From Ciborinia camelliae (lineage: Eukaryota; Ascomycota; Leotiomycetes; Helotiales; Sclerotiniaceae): a stretch of 64,000 bases of DNA. Below are positions 49,149-60,114 of this stretch, piece by piece. The DNA is taken from NCBI GenBank assembly GCA_025890175.1, contig JANPYM010000009.1, forward strand, positions 2,224,250-2,288,249. Direction: 5' to 3'. Position 1 is the first letter of the stretch; the number at the start of each line of letters is the position of its first letter. Below the pieces are notes generated by a model. The model worked only from the letters and a program-made list of their open reading frames with translations, searched no databases and was not told the origin of the DNA. Position numbers and translations under genes: made by a program.

Positions 49149-50015
49149 GATGGACTTTTCAGAGATATGGAATATGACAGCTGGAAATCTACCGTGGATT
49201 GTAAGACCATTGGGTCTTGGAATTTACATTCTGTTCTACCTTCCCAGATGGACTTCTTTATTTTGCTCGCCTCTGCATCTGGTCTGGGAGGACTACGAGG
49301 CCAGGCCAACTACAACGCAGCAAATACTTATGAGGACGCTTTAGCAAGATACCGCGTCTCCAAAGGCGAGAAAGCTATATCTCTCGATCTTGGTGCCATG
49401 ATTGATGATGGTATCCTAGCCGAAAATACCAAGCTTCTAGACCGTGTCCTTACTTATGGTGCTTTGGAGCCCATAACCCGCGAGAAATACTTTACCCTCC
49501 TTGACTATTACTGTAACCCGTTGTTACCACTACTTTCGCCTACTCAAAGCCAAGCTGCCATAGGACTTGGAGCTGGAGGCGGAAACGGATTGGAGAGCAT
49601 TGATTACTCCCGATCACCACTTCTGTACCCTCTTGCCTTACAAAACACTAGACAAGCAGCACCAACCAATGGTAGAAATCAAGGTGAGAACCGCGAAATG
49701 ATAGCAGCATCAACATCGCTCGACGAAGCTGGTGAAATTGTTATCCAAGCGATAATCAACAAACTAGCCAAATCTCTTTCAATAATGCAGGATCGCACAT
49801 CCATTGATACCAATAAGCCCTTGCAAATGTATGGTGTTGACTCACTATTAGCCATCGAGCTAAAAAATTGGATAGTCAAAGAATTTGTGGCTGAAATCGC
49901 TGTATTCGAGACACAGGGTGTGTCGACATTAGAGACATTGAGCAGGTTGGTAGCTGGAAGGAGTCCCATTAGACATGATAAGTGGACGATCTGGGGTGAC
50001 GGAAACGAGGAGTGA

Positions 50016-50352
50016 GAGCAGGACTGTACTGTCAGACTACTATAGAATTCAAGGGGGTTGAATGTTCTTTTTGTCTCTGGGTGACAGAAAAGAGTGGAAG
50101 CGGGACTGTGCCTTCAGAGACTAACATACTATCCACGGGGGTTTGATCTACTGTTTCTGGCCTCTCTGTACTTTCGCGAAAGCTGTTATGGTTTCAAAAT
50201 CTAGGGGATGGGGATGTACTTCTTATTTCCCCCCCCAATGTTTACTTGCGCTGGTTTCGGCTTCTTTGATATCTTAATGGATTCCCTTCTTTCAGGAATA
50301 ACTGTTCGTAGCATCTATCACCACGTTGAAAAAATACACCTGGTTAAATTAT
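50016..50352. other. PKS 3' flank
   Basis: Contains two related direct segments (GAGTGAGAGCAGGACTGTACTGTCAGACTA and GAAGCGGGACTGTGCCTTCAGAGACTA type, written here in part), otherwise no gene. Likely former terminator region. Confidence 0.3.
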
Positions 50353-50933
50353 CGGCAAATACCCGAAATAGCATGTTTTTCAACTTTGATACCCCAACTA
50401 GCATGGAAACTTTTCATTTCGACCTCAAATAGCATATATTGCTATTTCAATCCCAAAAAAATATATAAATGATGCTAGTTTAGTCTCGAAAAAAATATAA
50501 TATTTCAGTCTTGATTTATATATTATTTGAGTCTAAAAAAATAAAATATGCTATTTTAGTCCTGATTTATATGCTATTCTAATCCCGATTTATATATTAT
50601 TCTAGTTCTGATTTATATACTATTTGGATCTAAAAAAATTCTACTACCCTTTTCCATCAAATCTACCCTCTCCCATCGAAACTACGAACCTACGAACCTA
50701 CCCCCTCCCATCGAACCTATGCTATTTGAGGTCGAAATGGAAAGTTTTTATGCTATTTGAGGTATCAAAATTCAAAAACATGTTATTTTAGGTATTTGCC
50801 GTTTTTTTTGGACTAGAATAGTATGATTTTATTTTTTCAATTGATCTCAAATAACATATATTAGACCTCGAATAGCATATTGTGTTAGTTGGAATATCAA
50901 AATTTAAAAACATGCTATTTCAGGTATTTGCCG
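50353..50933. mobile_element. Non-autonomous DNA transposon (MITE-like) with 9-bp target duplication
   Basis: Terminal inverted repeats of roughly 60 bp: CGGCAAATACCCGAAATAGC at 50353 against CGGCAAATACCTGAAATAGC on the minus strand from 50933. The perfect 9-bp flanking repeat TTAAATTAT lies at 50344-50352 and 50934-50942. Nine-base target duplications are typical of Mutator-like elements. A further internal inverted segment near 50718-50802 mirrors 50353-50432. The middle has direct repeats of a CCCGATTTATAT/CTGATTTATAT unit. There is no coding capacity. Confidence 0.8.
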
Positions 50934-51271
50934 TTAAATTATTCTCACCAAATGAATTTATTTTTACACAAGACCAATCATAGAATCCTTATTACTTGTC
51001 ATTTACTTAACTCCTCATAAACCTCTGCTTTCCATTTCCGAGGAGCTCCTACATAACATAAAGTCGTTGCACTCGCAATTCATGCAAACTGTTGAACATA
51101 TTGTATTGTTGTAGTGACTATCGAGCTAGTGTACATAGAACTATTTTATAACAACACAAACTAATATAATCTACACTCCGCCCCATCAAAGAACCAACTA
51201 TCACCCCCACTCTATCTATTGCGTAAGATCCCCCTTTGCAGAATCATGGGTTGAAATTTCTAATCGAATAC

Positions 51272-51403
51272 TGTTGGGATCACTTGGTGTGATACGTAGA
51301 CGTCTCTTAAAATGAACTATAGTATTGCTTGCTTGAACATGTGCTGGCTAGGTGCTACGAGGGGCTTATATGCCCCGCTATTGAAATCATCAATATCGCA
51401 ACA
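51272..51403. mobile_element. Probable solo LTR, 132 bp
   Basis: TGTTGGGATCAC...ATCGCAACA with TGTTG/CAACA termini. Flanks AATAC (51267-51271) and AACAC (51404-51408) match at four of five bases. Internal features (TGTGATACGTAG, CATGTGCTGG) do not match the other LTR families here. Confidence 0.5.
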
Positions 51404-53950
51404 AACACAAAATGAGAACCAATGGCCATACTAGGATTTGCCACAGCCATTTCGGTTAAGATTCCTCTCACTACCTCTGTAAGAGACCCACGCAATTTTT
51501 ACCAAGTAACATCACGGTTGGATTTTCTCCTAATTATGAGTGGAATCGATGGGTGTCCTGGTAAGCTGTTGCAAAAAAAAACACAAATATCCATCGAGTA
51601 CAATATTAGAGGTCCGAAATTTCTTCTGGAATATCCTTCATTGACTGATATCGACGCGGAGCACCTTCTTGCCCATCTATATTTGTTTGCTGGTGAGCTA
51701 AAGAAAGTAATTCAGTCGAGTGGGAGCAGAATGATGCAAAAACTTGAGTGATGAGAGGAATTGATGCTCAACTGAGAAATGTTGGGTGTAGATAAAGTTC
51801 CTGGAAGGTTTGTTGTGGTAGAGGTCTAGTTTAATCGAGAGCTACCTAGTGACCAGTCGAATTCACTCGATACTGCGTCCAAAGTAAGGGTGTAGCCATG
51901 AAATATGATGGCAGAGATTGGCAGGGACGCTGAGATAACCTTTTCTTTTCTTTAGGGATATATTCGATGCTGGATTGGAGTTACGAGCTGGTGGCTGAGA
52001 TCTTTGAGATTCGCAAAGGATTTGGTTCTGAGGTGTGGTAAGGCTCCCAAGATATTTCTGCGAGTGAGTACTGAGTTCATTGATCTTATGGCTCTAGATT
52101 ATCGTTCAGCATACTTGCCACTTGAAACGTGTGCTTTGCTGACGACAGTGCACCCGAACTTCATCCATTAGAGATAGACTGGTAGCATTCAACACTTCCT
52201 CCAATGCTATATTATCACTTTGTGAATGTGCTTCTACCACCCGGCTTATATCAATGCTCAAATCTCTCGCGTGGCCCTTGCATGTCTCCAAGTAATATCA
52301 GAAAAATTTACCGGAAGCACTTGAAAGAATACTGATCAATCCTCTAAAGTGGTTGGCAGTATTGCTGAGACTCTTTATCTTTCCACATCAAAAATATACG
52401 CACAAGAGACACATATTCGTAAGTATATAGAGAAATTGATACTCAAAGAAGCACGGCAAGGAAAAGTTACATCCCATCCCGTTGACTATGAAATCGTATA
52501 AGCTAGCAGTATAAAGCTAGCTCTTTCATGAGAACCCGGGGGTAAAAATGCAGAGAGATAGTAAAATGGACTAGCATATCTTCATATTTTTCTTCCCGCC
52601 CAACACACATGTCGGTTTTCTCAATGACTTCACAGAATTGAATTGCAAAGGCGCGCCGAAGTGGCTATAGGAAACAAGATATATTGCTACAACAACTTTA
52701 TATAAATACTTGGTGCCAAGTACCTTTGCGCAGCTCGAAGCTCTTCTGAATTTCGTACGACCACATCAAATTTTGATGACAAAAGGCAGATTGTATTCTT
52801 AGTTGTGATATGGAGTGGGATGGATTCTATCCACGACCTTTCAATTGGAATTATAAACGAATTCCAAACATCACGAGTCTAAAAGGCAGGCTCTTATTGT
52901 ACTCATATATTCTTTGACTTCTAAACGCCGTGCCGAAATTCGCAATGATGAGTCTGACAGCCAGTATTAACCAGTCATCAACTTCGCGGGAAGTGAGAAC
53001 CAGGTGTATCTTCATCCTGCTCAGCAGATGTCTTTAACCAAGAAATTGTAGTCCCGAATAATCTGAAGCCCCCAACAGGAAAGGTTATTGTATAAACCTA
53101 GCATGGTTAGCTGAAAACCTAGACGGTCTACCTCTTCAGACCACGAAAAAGGAGTTGGCAATGCACGCACAAGTCTCCGATCTGCTTTAGAAAAGGATCT
53201 GGGATGGTTTCAAACTAACAGTGACTAGCATTTATCTTGACCTTTCTTCCATCACCTAGTACCCCCATGTGGCACAACTCTCCAAATGAATATTCGCGGG
53301 TAGGATACTGATTAGGCGAGGCAGCAATCTGTCTGGTTTCCATGGAAATCGTGTTTGCAATGTATATTGACACAATACACGGAAGGAGAAATATGCCTAC
53401 GTTGTCGATAATTAATCCCATCATCCCATGTATACACTCCATGAATGATTGAATGAAAACCATTGCTGAATCATTCAGTCTTTCCATAGATATGCGTAGT
53501 GAGAATTGGAGTACCATACGCATACACATAGCTTTTCGAAGCACCTCGGCAATCAACACCGAGAAGCACCCGCGAGTCGGTGGGGCGGGACTCTCTTAAC
53601 ACGCTATACGTACTACATACTACATATCGCGGCTAGGCTGAACAATTCCATTCGTTAGACGATTTCTATTCTTTTCCTAGAGAGAGAGAATGTTAGTTAG
53701 ATAAACTGTAACTTCGCGCAGTGCTATACAATAAAAATCAAAGAGAAAAAGTAAAACCGGAATAGATGACGGAATATACTTACCAGACAAGGGTGGAGAA
53801 TTTTGGATGAGCTCGAGTGTTCATAAAATAGGTAATGTTTGAAGATTGTGTACCCAAAAAACAACAGATGAATAGTCCCTCCATTCTCATGGCCCTCTCG
53901 TCTCAATTAAAGTCCTATCTTAAGTAAGGAACGGATAAAGAATCAACAGT
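51404..53950. other. Region of normal composition without a recognised gene
   Basis: The longest frames are 51422-51751 (plus, 109 residues), 52106-52291 (minus) and 53215-53559 (minus, 114 residues). None shows a domain motif or convincing splice structure that I recognise, and neighbouring frames are interrupted. It may hold a decayed gene of the PKS cluster, such as a regulator, but nothing in the sequence proves it. Confidence 0.35.
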
Positions 53951-55583
53951 AATAAGAAATACCTAATTAGGTGCCTACCTACCTATATAGAGTGACGTCT
54001 AACATAAAAGTAAATAAATGAACCAATGAATGAATGAATGAATGAATGACATATAATCAAGTAGCTTATGCAATACCGCCCAAGGCAACCAGATGCCGAA
54101 AATACCTCTCAGAGTAATGAAACATTCCAGTTGAAGTTATTCAGCATTACCAAGTCCGTACAAGGCTGATGAGGCAAAAGTAGATAGATTTCACAAGCGA
54201 GAGCGAGAGCGAGAGGGAGAAGAAACCTGCAAATACCTATTGATCAGCAGCTGGAGGTACCAGACAGGTAAGTAAATTGATTCGAAGCCAATCATCATCT
54301 AGCTGCCAAATTTCCGTCTTCCTTGCTGCATTCATTCATTCATTTCCGTAGACTTGGGTCCACGCTATGTTTTTAATACAATCATCTTCAACCTGCAACC
54401 TCCATCCAACTTCAACCTCCCAGTGAAGATAAAATCGAAATACTCACCATCAGATTGTGTTCTGCAAAGAAACTGCACATTTGCAAAGAAACCGCACATT
54501 TGGTAGTAATAAAAGGGTTGAAAGTTTATCTATCCACCAAGAATTTCATTTGACTGTTTTATTATTATGAGAGAGTGAGTGTGAGAGAGAGAATTTCTTT
54601 CGAGTGATATTTATTTACACTTTGTGCCCCTAGATATAGGCGAAAAGGTTAGGTGGAGGTGTTACAAAATATAACCTCTTCCTCTTCCTCTCCATCTCAA
54701 AGTGTGCATTATTGTCACCAGAAATCACAATAACCATCAGTTTACTAGACTAGTTGAGCCAACTCCAATTATACAGTCATTTATTTAATTTAATTAAATT
54801 AAATTGATGACAAGAAGTTATACTCCTATACCTAGGTACTATGTAACTTACCTATTTTACCAAGCCTTGGATTTCACACAAGAGAATACTATACAAAAGT
54901 TTCGCAAGTAAGCAACTTAATAATAAGACCAGGAAATATCTTCTCTATTACCGTACCCTACCATAACCTACCATACCACCATATCATATCATCTGAGGTT
55001 ACAACCATGACCTGGAATCAAGGTGTCAGAAAAGAAGAAGTACTACTATCATATCATATGATATCATATGCACACCATCATTAAAGTATTCATCAGTGTA
55101 GTAGAAATGAATCCATCCATCCATCCATCAATCAATCACAAAGAGAACTTAGCTACCTACTGACTATCTTCAAAGATGAGAATAGAGATGAAAAGAAAAG
55201 ATTAATTTGTATCTACTCTACTCTACTCTACTGTGAAGGAAGAGAGTAGGATGGGTGAAGTCTAGAAAGAAGAAAGATAAATCCACCTATTCTATCCTAT
55301 CCTATCCGCTACATGCATATCCATCCATTCATCCATCCATTCATCCATCTATTCATCCATCCATCCATCCAATAAATTCCAATCAACTTATAGATCCCAC
55401 CACTCTACCACAAAACAAGAGAGTCCACCAATCCCCAATCCCCAATTCCCAATCCTCTTCTCCTCTTATCATCCTCTCCTCCTATCCACCTACTACAAAA
55501 GTACAGCAGCCCATAGATATCAACAACCAGATTTCCAAACAAGAGAAAAAGAAAGAAAGAGAAAGAAAAATCAAGGCAAGATC
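53951..55583. other. Intergenic/upstream region with short tandem repeats
   Basis: Includes (GAAT)n at about 54026-54048, purine runs (GAGAGAGAG), ATCATATCATATG repeats near 55050-55070 and (ATCC)n runs at about 55099-55125 and 55318-55372. No gene was seen. It is probably the far-upstream region and 5' leader of the RRM gene. Confidence 0.4.
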
Positions 55584-55660
55584 CTTAGGTCTTAGGTCTT
55601 AGGTCTTAGGTCTTAGGTCTTAGGTCTTAGGTCTTAGGTCTTAGGTCTTAGGTCTTAGGT
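55584..55660. repeat. 7-bp minisatellite CTTAGGT, 11 copies
   Basis: Eleven perfect units, then a degenerate, partly palindromic extension (AGATCTTAGATCTAAGATCT) to about 55698. The unit contains TTAGG but is seven bases long and therefore is not the fungal telomere repeat TTAGGG. Confidence 0.9.
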
Positions 55661-56568
55661 CTTAAATCCTAAGTCTTAGATCTTAGATCTAAGATCTAGA
55701 GAAAAACCACTCTACAGAGTAGTTCACCAGACAAGACAGGAGAAAACAAAACAGAACAAGACAAAACAAGAAAAGAATAAAGAAAGTCCCGAAAAGAAAA
55801 AAAAACATGATCAAAAATACCTAGTAGGCATAATAAATCCAACCAATATCAAAGATCAAAGATCAAGCTCATTACTTCACCTACCCTACTACCTACTACT
55901 TCCTCCACATCTCTATCTCTTTCCATAGACGTAAGATAAACGAAAAAAATAAAGATAAAGATAAAGATAAAAGAGAGAAAAGAAATAAAAGAGATCTCCC
56001 ACCCACCACAAGAAATGAATCAATCTCGCAGACAGAACTGTGCATCTGCCGCACCAGAAGATAATCCCACCACCAGATCTTCGCATCAAATTCAAATTCC
56101 CACCACCACATCACCACACAAGAGCCCCCCATCTCTCATTAACATGTAACTCAGAAAGACACTGTCCATCCCATCCCATCCCAGACCTGACCTCCCTCGT
56201 AGACTCACCTTTGATGAAGCCCAAGGCTCCAGATGTATAGGCCAATCCCCAAGGCCAGCCCTTAGCTCCATGATCTGATTTGCCAAGAAACCTAGACTTA
56301 CAGATAGATCGTTCACCATCCATAACCTGATGCTTTCTTTTGACTTTCCCAATTTCCATTCCCATTCTTCTTTTTTTGATAACCCACAAATTACCACTTG
56401 ATAGCATCCATCAGAATCCATCACAGATACCATCTACCCATATCCAAGAGTGTCCAGGGAAGAAGTATCAAGCAATCTCAACATCCCTATACTCTCGGCT
56501 CATCTTAAACACTCGGACCATTTTTGATACAGGTGATTGATCAACGGCGAATCCCGTCGAAACCAGAG
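55661..56568 (+). promoter_or_regulatory. Probable 5' leader of the RRM gene
   Basis: A/C-rich sequence with many short runs and several upstream ATGs. TTTTTGATACAG at 56521-56532 looks like a 3' splice site 37 nt before the chosen start, so a 5'-UTR intron is possible. Long leaders are common for fungal RNA-binding protein genes; promoter position is not resolved. Confidence 0.35.
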
Positions 56569-59500
56569 ATGGAGTCGAGACAAAGCGGCGCCCCTCGATG
56601 GGGAATTGGTCCCCCTAGCGATCGATCCATCTCACCACAATCTTCCATTCCAAACAACAATTCACTCTCCTCTTCCTCCTCCTCTTCTTCTTCTTCAACA
56701 GTGCGTCCTTTGTGCCCAACCGCACAGATCAGCTTCCTTTCTCTAAACCCTCTTGCACCACCTTTCCATCCAGCCGTAGCAGCTGCTCCATTATTTTTCC
56801 CTCCACCACCACCACCACCTACTCCACGCGCTTTTAATTATCAACAGCAGGCGATAGATCGTCAGCAAGAAGCGGTGTTTGCGTCTCCAGCCATGGCACC
56901 ACTTAATTTGCCCACTGGCCAGCCCGCTCCAAATGCCTTTCAATTTAACAACAACAGTCACGGCTTTCCACCATCACTTGCGAGTCTTCAAAACACCAGC
57001 CAAGATTCAGCCAACTCCAATGATTCCTTCCGCACTCAAGTACCGCTGCCATGGAATCTTCCATCCGAGTACGAGAACAATGGTGCAGTGGCAATTCCCG
57101 ATCCCAGTCCCTTTGCTGACCCACCCTTACCATTTGCTACACCCGATTTTAATAATGGTCATGATGCTCGAGCTCAGCTTCAACCATTTGCTAATCAAAA
57201 CTCTATCATGAATGGTGCTTCTGCTGGAGCTTTTGGCCATGAGAATGGATACCAGATGCCAGGTCAACAGAACAACTTCAGCATGGGCATGGGCATGAAC
57301 ATGAACATGAACGGCATGAACATGAACCTCATGAACGGTATGCTTCATGGAATGAATGGAATGAATGGATTCAATGGAGGCAATATCCCATACCAATCCT
57401 CACCTTACAATGGACAGATCGGAGGTCCTCACAACCACCAGATCGGTAATGGTCAGATGAATCAACATCAGCAACATCAGGTCAACTTCAACGGCCATGG
57501 TGCTCCCCCCCAACCCAACTTTCACCATCCAAATATGGGTATGCGACCACAATTGCCACAGATTACTACTCAATTTCCAGCAAATCCTTACAATTCATAC
57601 TCTGCACCACCAATGGGTATGACTCCTCAACAATTCTACAATAATAATGGTGGCGGCGCCAATAATAATTTTCATGGACCAAGCACAACGCCAGGTTCAG
57701 CTTCAACTATGCTTTCAAACCTGAACTTTGGAAGCCTCAGCCTCGGCATGAGTCCAAACGGGGTCGGCGGTATCGGTGGGATTGGTCCGAACGGCAATCC
57801 AGGAAATCAAAATCAAAACAATGAATACAGCCACAGCCACAGCCACGGCAACGGAAACGGCAATGGGAACGCTAATAATAATAATAATGGTATGATGATG
57901 ATGATGCATGGGCAGAATCAATCCAATGGGAATTTTCAAGCCGCACCAATCATAACCACCACTACGACCACGACCACCAACAATAACCCTGCCGCTAGTG
58001 CTCGCAGCGCACAATATACATCTCTTCCATCTGTTGGCAATCTCTATCATCCCCTCCCACAAAAGCCGCAATTTCATGCGCAAAGACCTTACAATTCCAA
58101 CAAGGCCAATATTGATCCAGGTCACCACGCTTACGCAGCGATTAACAGCAATCTTCAGCCTGCTAAGACTCCTCAGTCCAATCATTCTGCTCCGTCCAAT
58201 CAGTCTACGCAATCCACTCAATCTGCCCAGTCTGTCGTCCATACCCCGCAGCCGCAAAAGTCAAGTGTAGACAGCCAGCAAATAGAAAGCCAGGAAAGCC
58301 AGCAAGGTGCCGAAAGTAGTCAACAAGGCAGCAAACAAGGCAGCAACAGCGTCCAATCACCCGTCTCATCAAACGAGATCCCTGTCTCTGCTTCCGCTTC
58401 TGAGCCCCGAGCTAATTTCACTCCCATGCTCCGATCCAGCCGTGGAAAATCCATTACCACTTCGGTAGATCGCGCTCAACAAGTCAACGACTGGGTTCAA
58501 AATACACCAACTCGTGCAAGTCTTTCACGTCAAAATTCCATCACAAGTGAAGTAATCATTGACGATACTCCAAAGATGTCGACGTTCAATCATGCAGCTC
58601 AGCGTCACCTCAATCGTTCTCTTGAGCGTACGCCTGGTGCTGCAGGTGCTCCCGTTTTTACCCCGCGACCTCTTTCAGTTAACCCGTTCAATCCAATCAC
58701 CACGCTTGCTCCCTTCAGTCCTAACTCTCGTTTTGGTCGTGCTCCAGGTATGAGTCCTTTGTTGAGAGAGCTCACAAGAAATGGAACCGTTATCCCAACT
58801 GCTGAAGAGGCATTGGAGATGAGATTTATGCCGTTTGAGGAGTACTGCCGTGCAGCCAGGCCTGCTCAATGGGGTGTGATGAAAATTAGAAATGTAAGTT
58901 GATGCTACAGATCGATCTGATCAACTTAATGCTAATCCATTCGCAGATTCCATACAGTGTCACTCGTCAAGAAATCCTCGCTTTTCTCGGTCGTAATGCG
59001 AGAATTGCGGCAGCAGATGACCATGAACCCATTCACATCATCATGGAGCGTGTAACAAGCAAGACTCTCGACGCTTACGTCGAGTTTATCAGCTTCTCCG
59101 AGGCTGCGAACGCAGTGCAACGCTTTGACACGAACCGACTTGGTGGCAGAGGTGGTCGTCTTGGACAGAGACACGTGGAGGTAGAGCTGTCTTCCCAGGA
59201 AGAATTGATGAAACAACTATTCCCCAAGGCTAAGAATGTGGAGTGGCACGGCGCCATTCCTAGAATCATCCCCCGTGACCCAAACGATAAGTATAACTCG
59301 GGTTTCCAGGGTTTTGTTAGCAGCGAGGAGCTTGTAATGTTGAAGAAGCACGTCGAGTCTCCACAACGTGTAAGTGTTCTCAAGTTTTCCGCAGTTGTTT
59401 GAGATTGCACTGACACTTCCTAGTCTCCATTCTCAAAGGACTGTCCTCAGAGACCATTTGAATGCCTCATCAGCACTTTGATCAAGTACCCTTGGGCAAT

Positions 59501-60114
59501 GGTTGACCACATCATTGTTGAGGATCGCCAGTCGTTGTTCCGAGTCACAATGGAAATGCTTCGTATGCTTGCTGCCACTGTTGAAAGCAATCAGGATCCA
59601 CTCAAACTCAACTCTCAATTGTTCAAGCGAGTTTGGCGCACCGCTCTCAAATGCCAAGGCTTCAGTCCGGTTCAAAAGGACGACATTATCTTTGAGATGA
59701 AGATTGATCCCCAAATCGCTCTCGAACTTGGAGTCCCCCCCCAAGCTGACCTCTGGAGTTATATCTGGACCATTGGACCAAGAAAGGATGTTGCGTATGA
59801 TCTTGTTCAAGTAAGTATCCGGAGAACCCATGATTGAAATAAGAATCCTGACTAAAAAACAATAGTACTACATGAAGCTCATCAGCGATGCGACAGCTGA
59901 TAAGAGAAAGAGATCTTTGGCAGAAAAGTCTGCAGCTCTAGCTACAGAAGTTCGCCAATCTCCCACTCTCTTCGGTAACTTGCATAAGCGAGTTGACCAC
60001 ACGGGCTGTACCAAACTCACCATGGCTCAGCTTGCCTTGAAGGAATGGACTGCTTTCGAAGACGCAATCAGCCAAGCCCTAACTCCAGCATTGGAGGGAG
60101 GTCCATCAAACTAG
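56569..60114 (+). CDS. Large RRM-domain RNA-binding protein with low-complexity N-terminus
   Basis: Four exons (56569-58893, 58947-59369, 59424-59810, 59866-60114) with three phase-0 introns (GTAAGT donors) give about 1127 residues. The start MESRQSG is chosen because frame extension upstream crosses a likely splice acceptor. Residues 1-770 are disordered: a Ser run, a Pro run, a Met/Asn/Gly repeat tract at about 240-272, an Asn/Gly/His tract near 417-450, a Thr run, and Gln/Ser-rich sequence. An RRM follows from about 770: RNP2-like MKIRNIPYSV and RNP1-like LDAYVEFIS. The latter lacks the usual aromatic pattern and resembles quasi-RRMs of the hnRNP F/H group. About 250 conserved-looking residues follow (KNVEWHGAIPRI, CPQRPFECLISTLIKYPWAM). 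It is probably a cytoplasmic or nuclear mRNA-binding regulator; the target is unknown. No relation to the PKS cluster is apparent. Confidence 0.88.

Larger units (their letters stand above)
43626..50015 (+). pseudogene. Highly reducing PKS, 3' part (KS end-AT-DH-degenerate cMT-ER-KR-ACP)
   Basis: Domain order is that of fungal highly reducing PKSs. KS C-terminus about 43660-43930 (LEKGIIPPNTN; mutated ASVNSFG region). AT about 44320-45270: GHSSG intact at 44593-44607, but the first glycine of the GQGAQW motif is Glu (GAA at 44344). DH about 45560-46440 with HxxxGxxxxP intact (His codon 45623). C-methyltransferase degenerate: its SAM motif reads ILEISDEGEG near 46642. ER about 47720-48720 with AAGGTGQAA at 48172. 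KR from 48774 with GGFGGIG and YNAAN. ACP with DSL serine codon at 49842. GT-AG introns lie at 48721-48773 and probably 49107-49148. Disruptions: TGA at 44233-44235; frame changes near 43750-43930, 44646, 45200, 46265 (T-run), 47446 and 47650. Downstream of 47683 the frame is open. No releasing domain follows ACP, as usual for this class. Confidence 0.88.

Noticed and set aside
53215..53559. 114-residue minus-strand frame as a membrane protein gene
   Set aside because: One hydrophobic stretch, no recognisable domain, no supporting exons; left as part of the unassigned region.
55584..55660. Interstitial telomere repeat
   Set aside because: Unit is seven bases (CTTAGGT) rather than TTAGGG, and ordinary genes continue beyond it.
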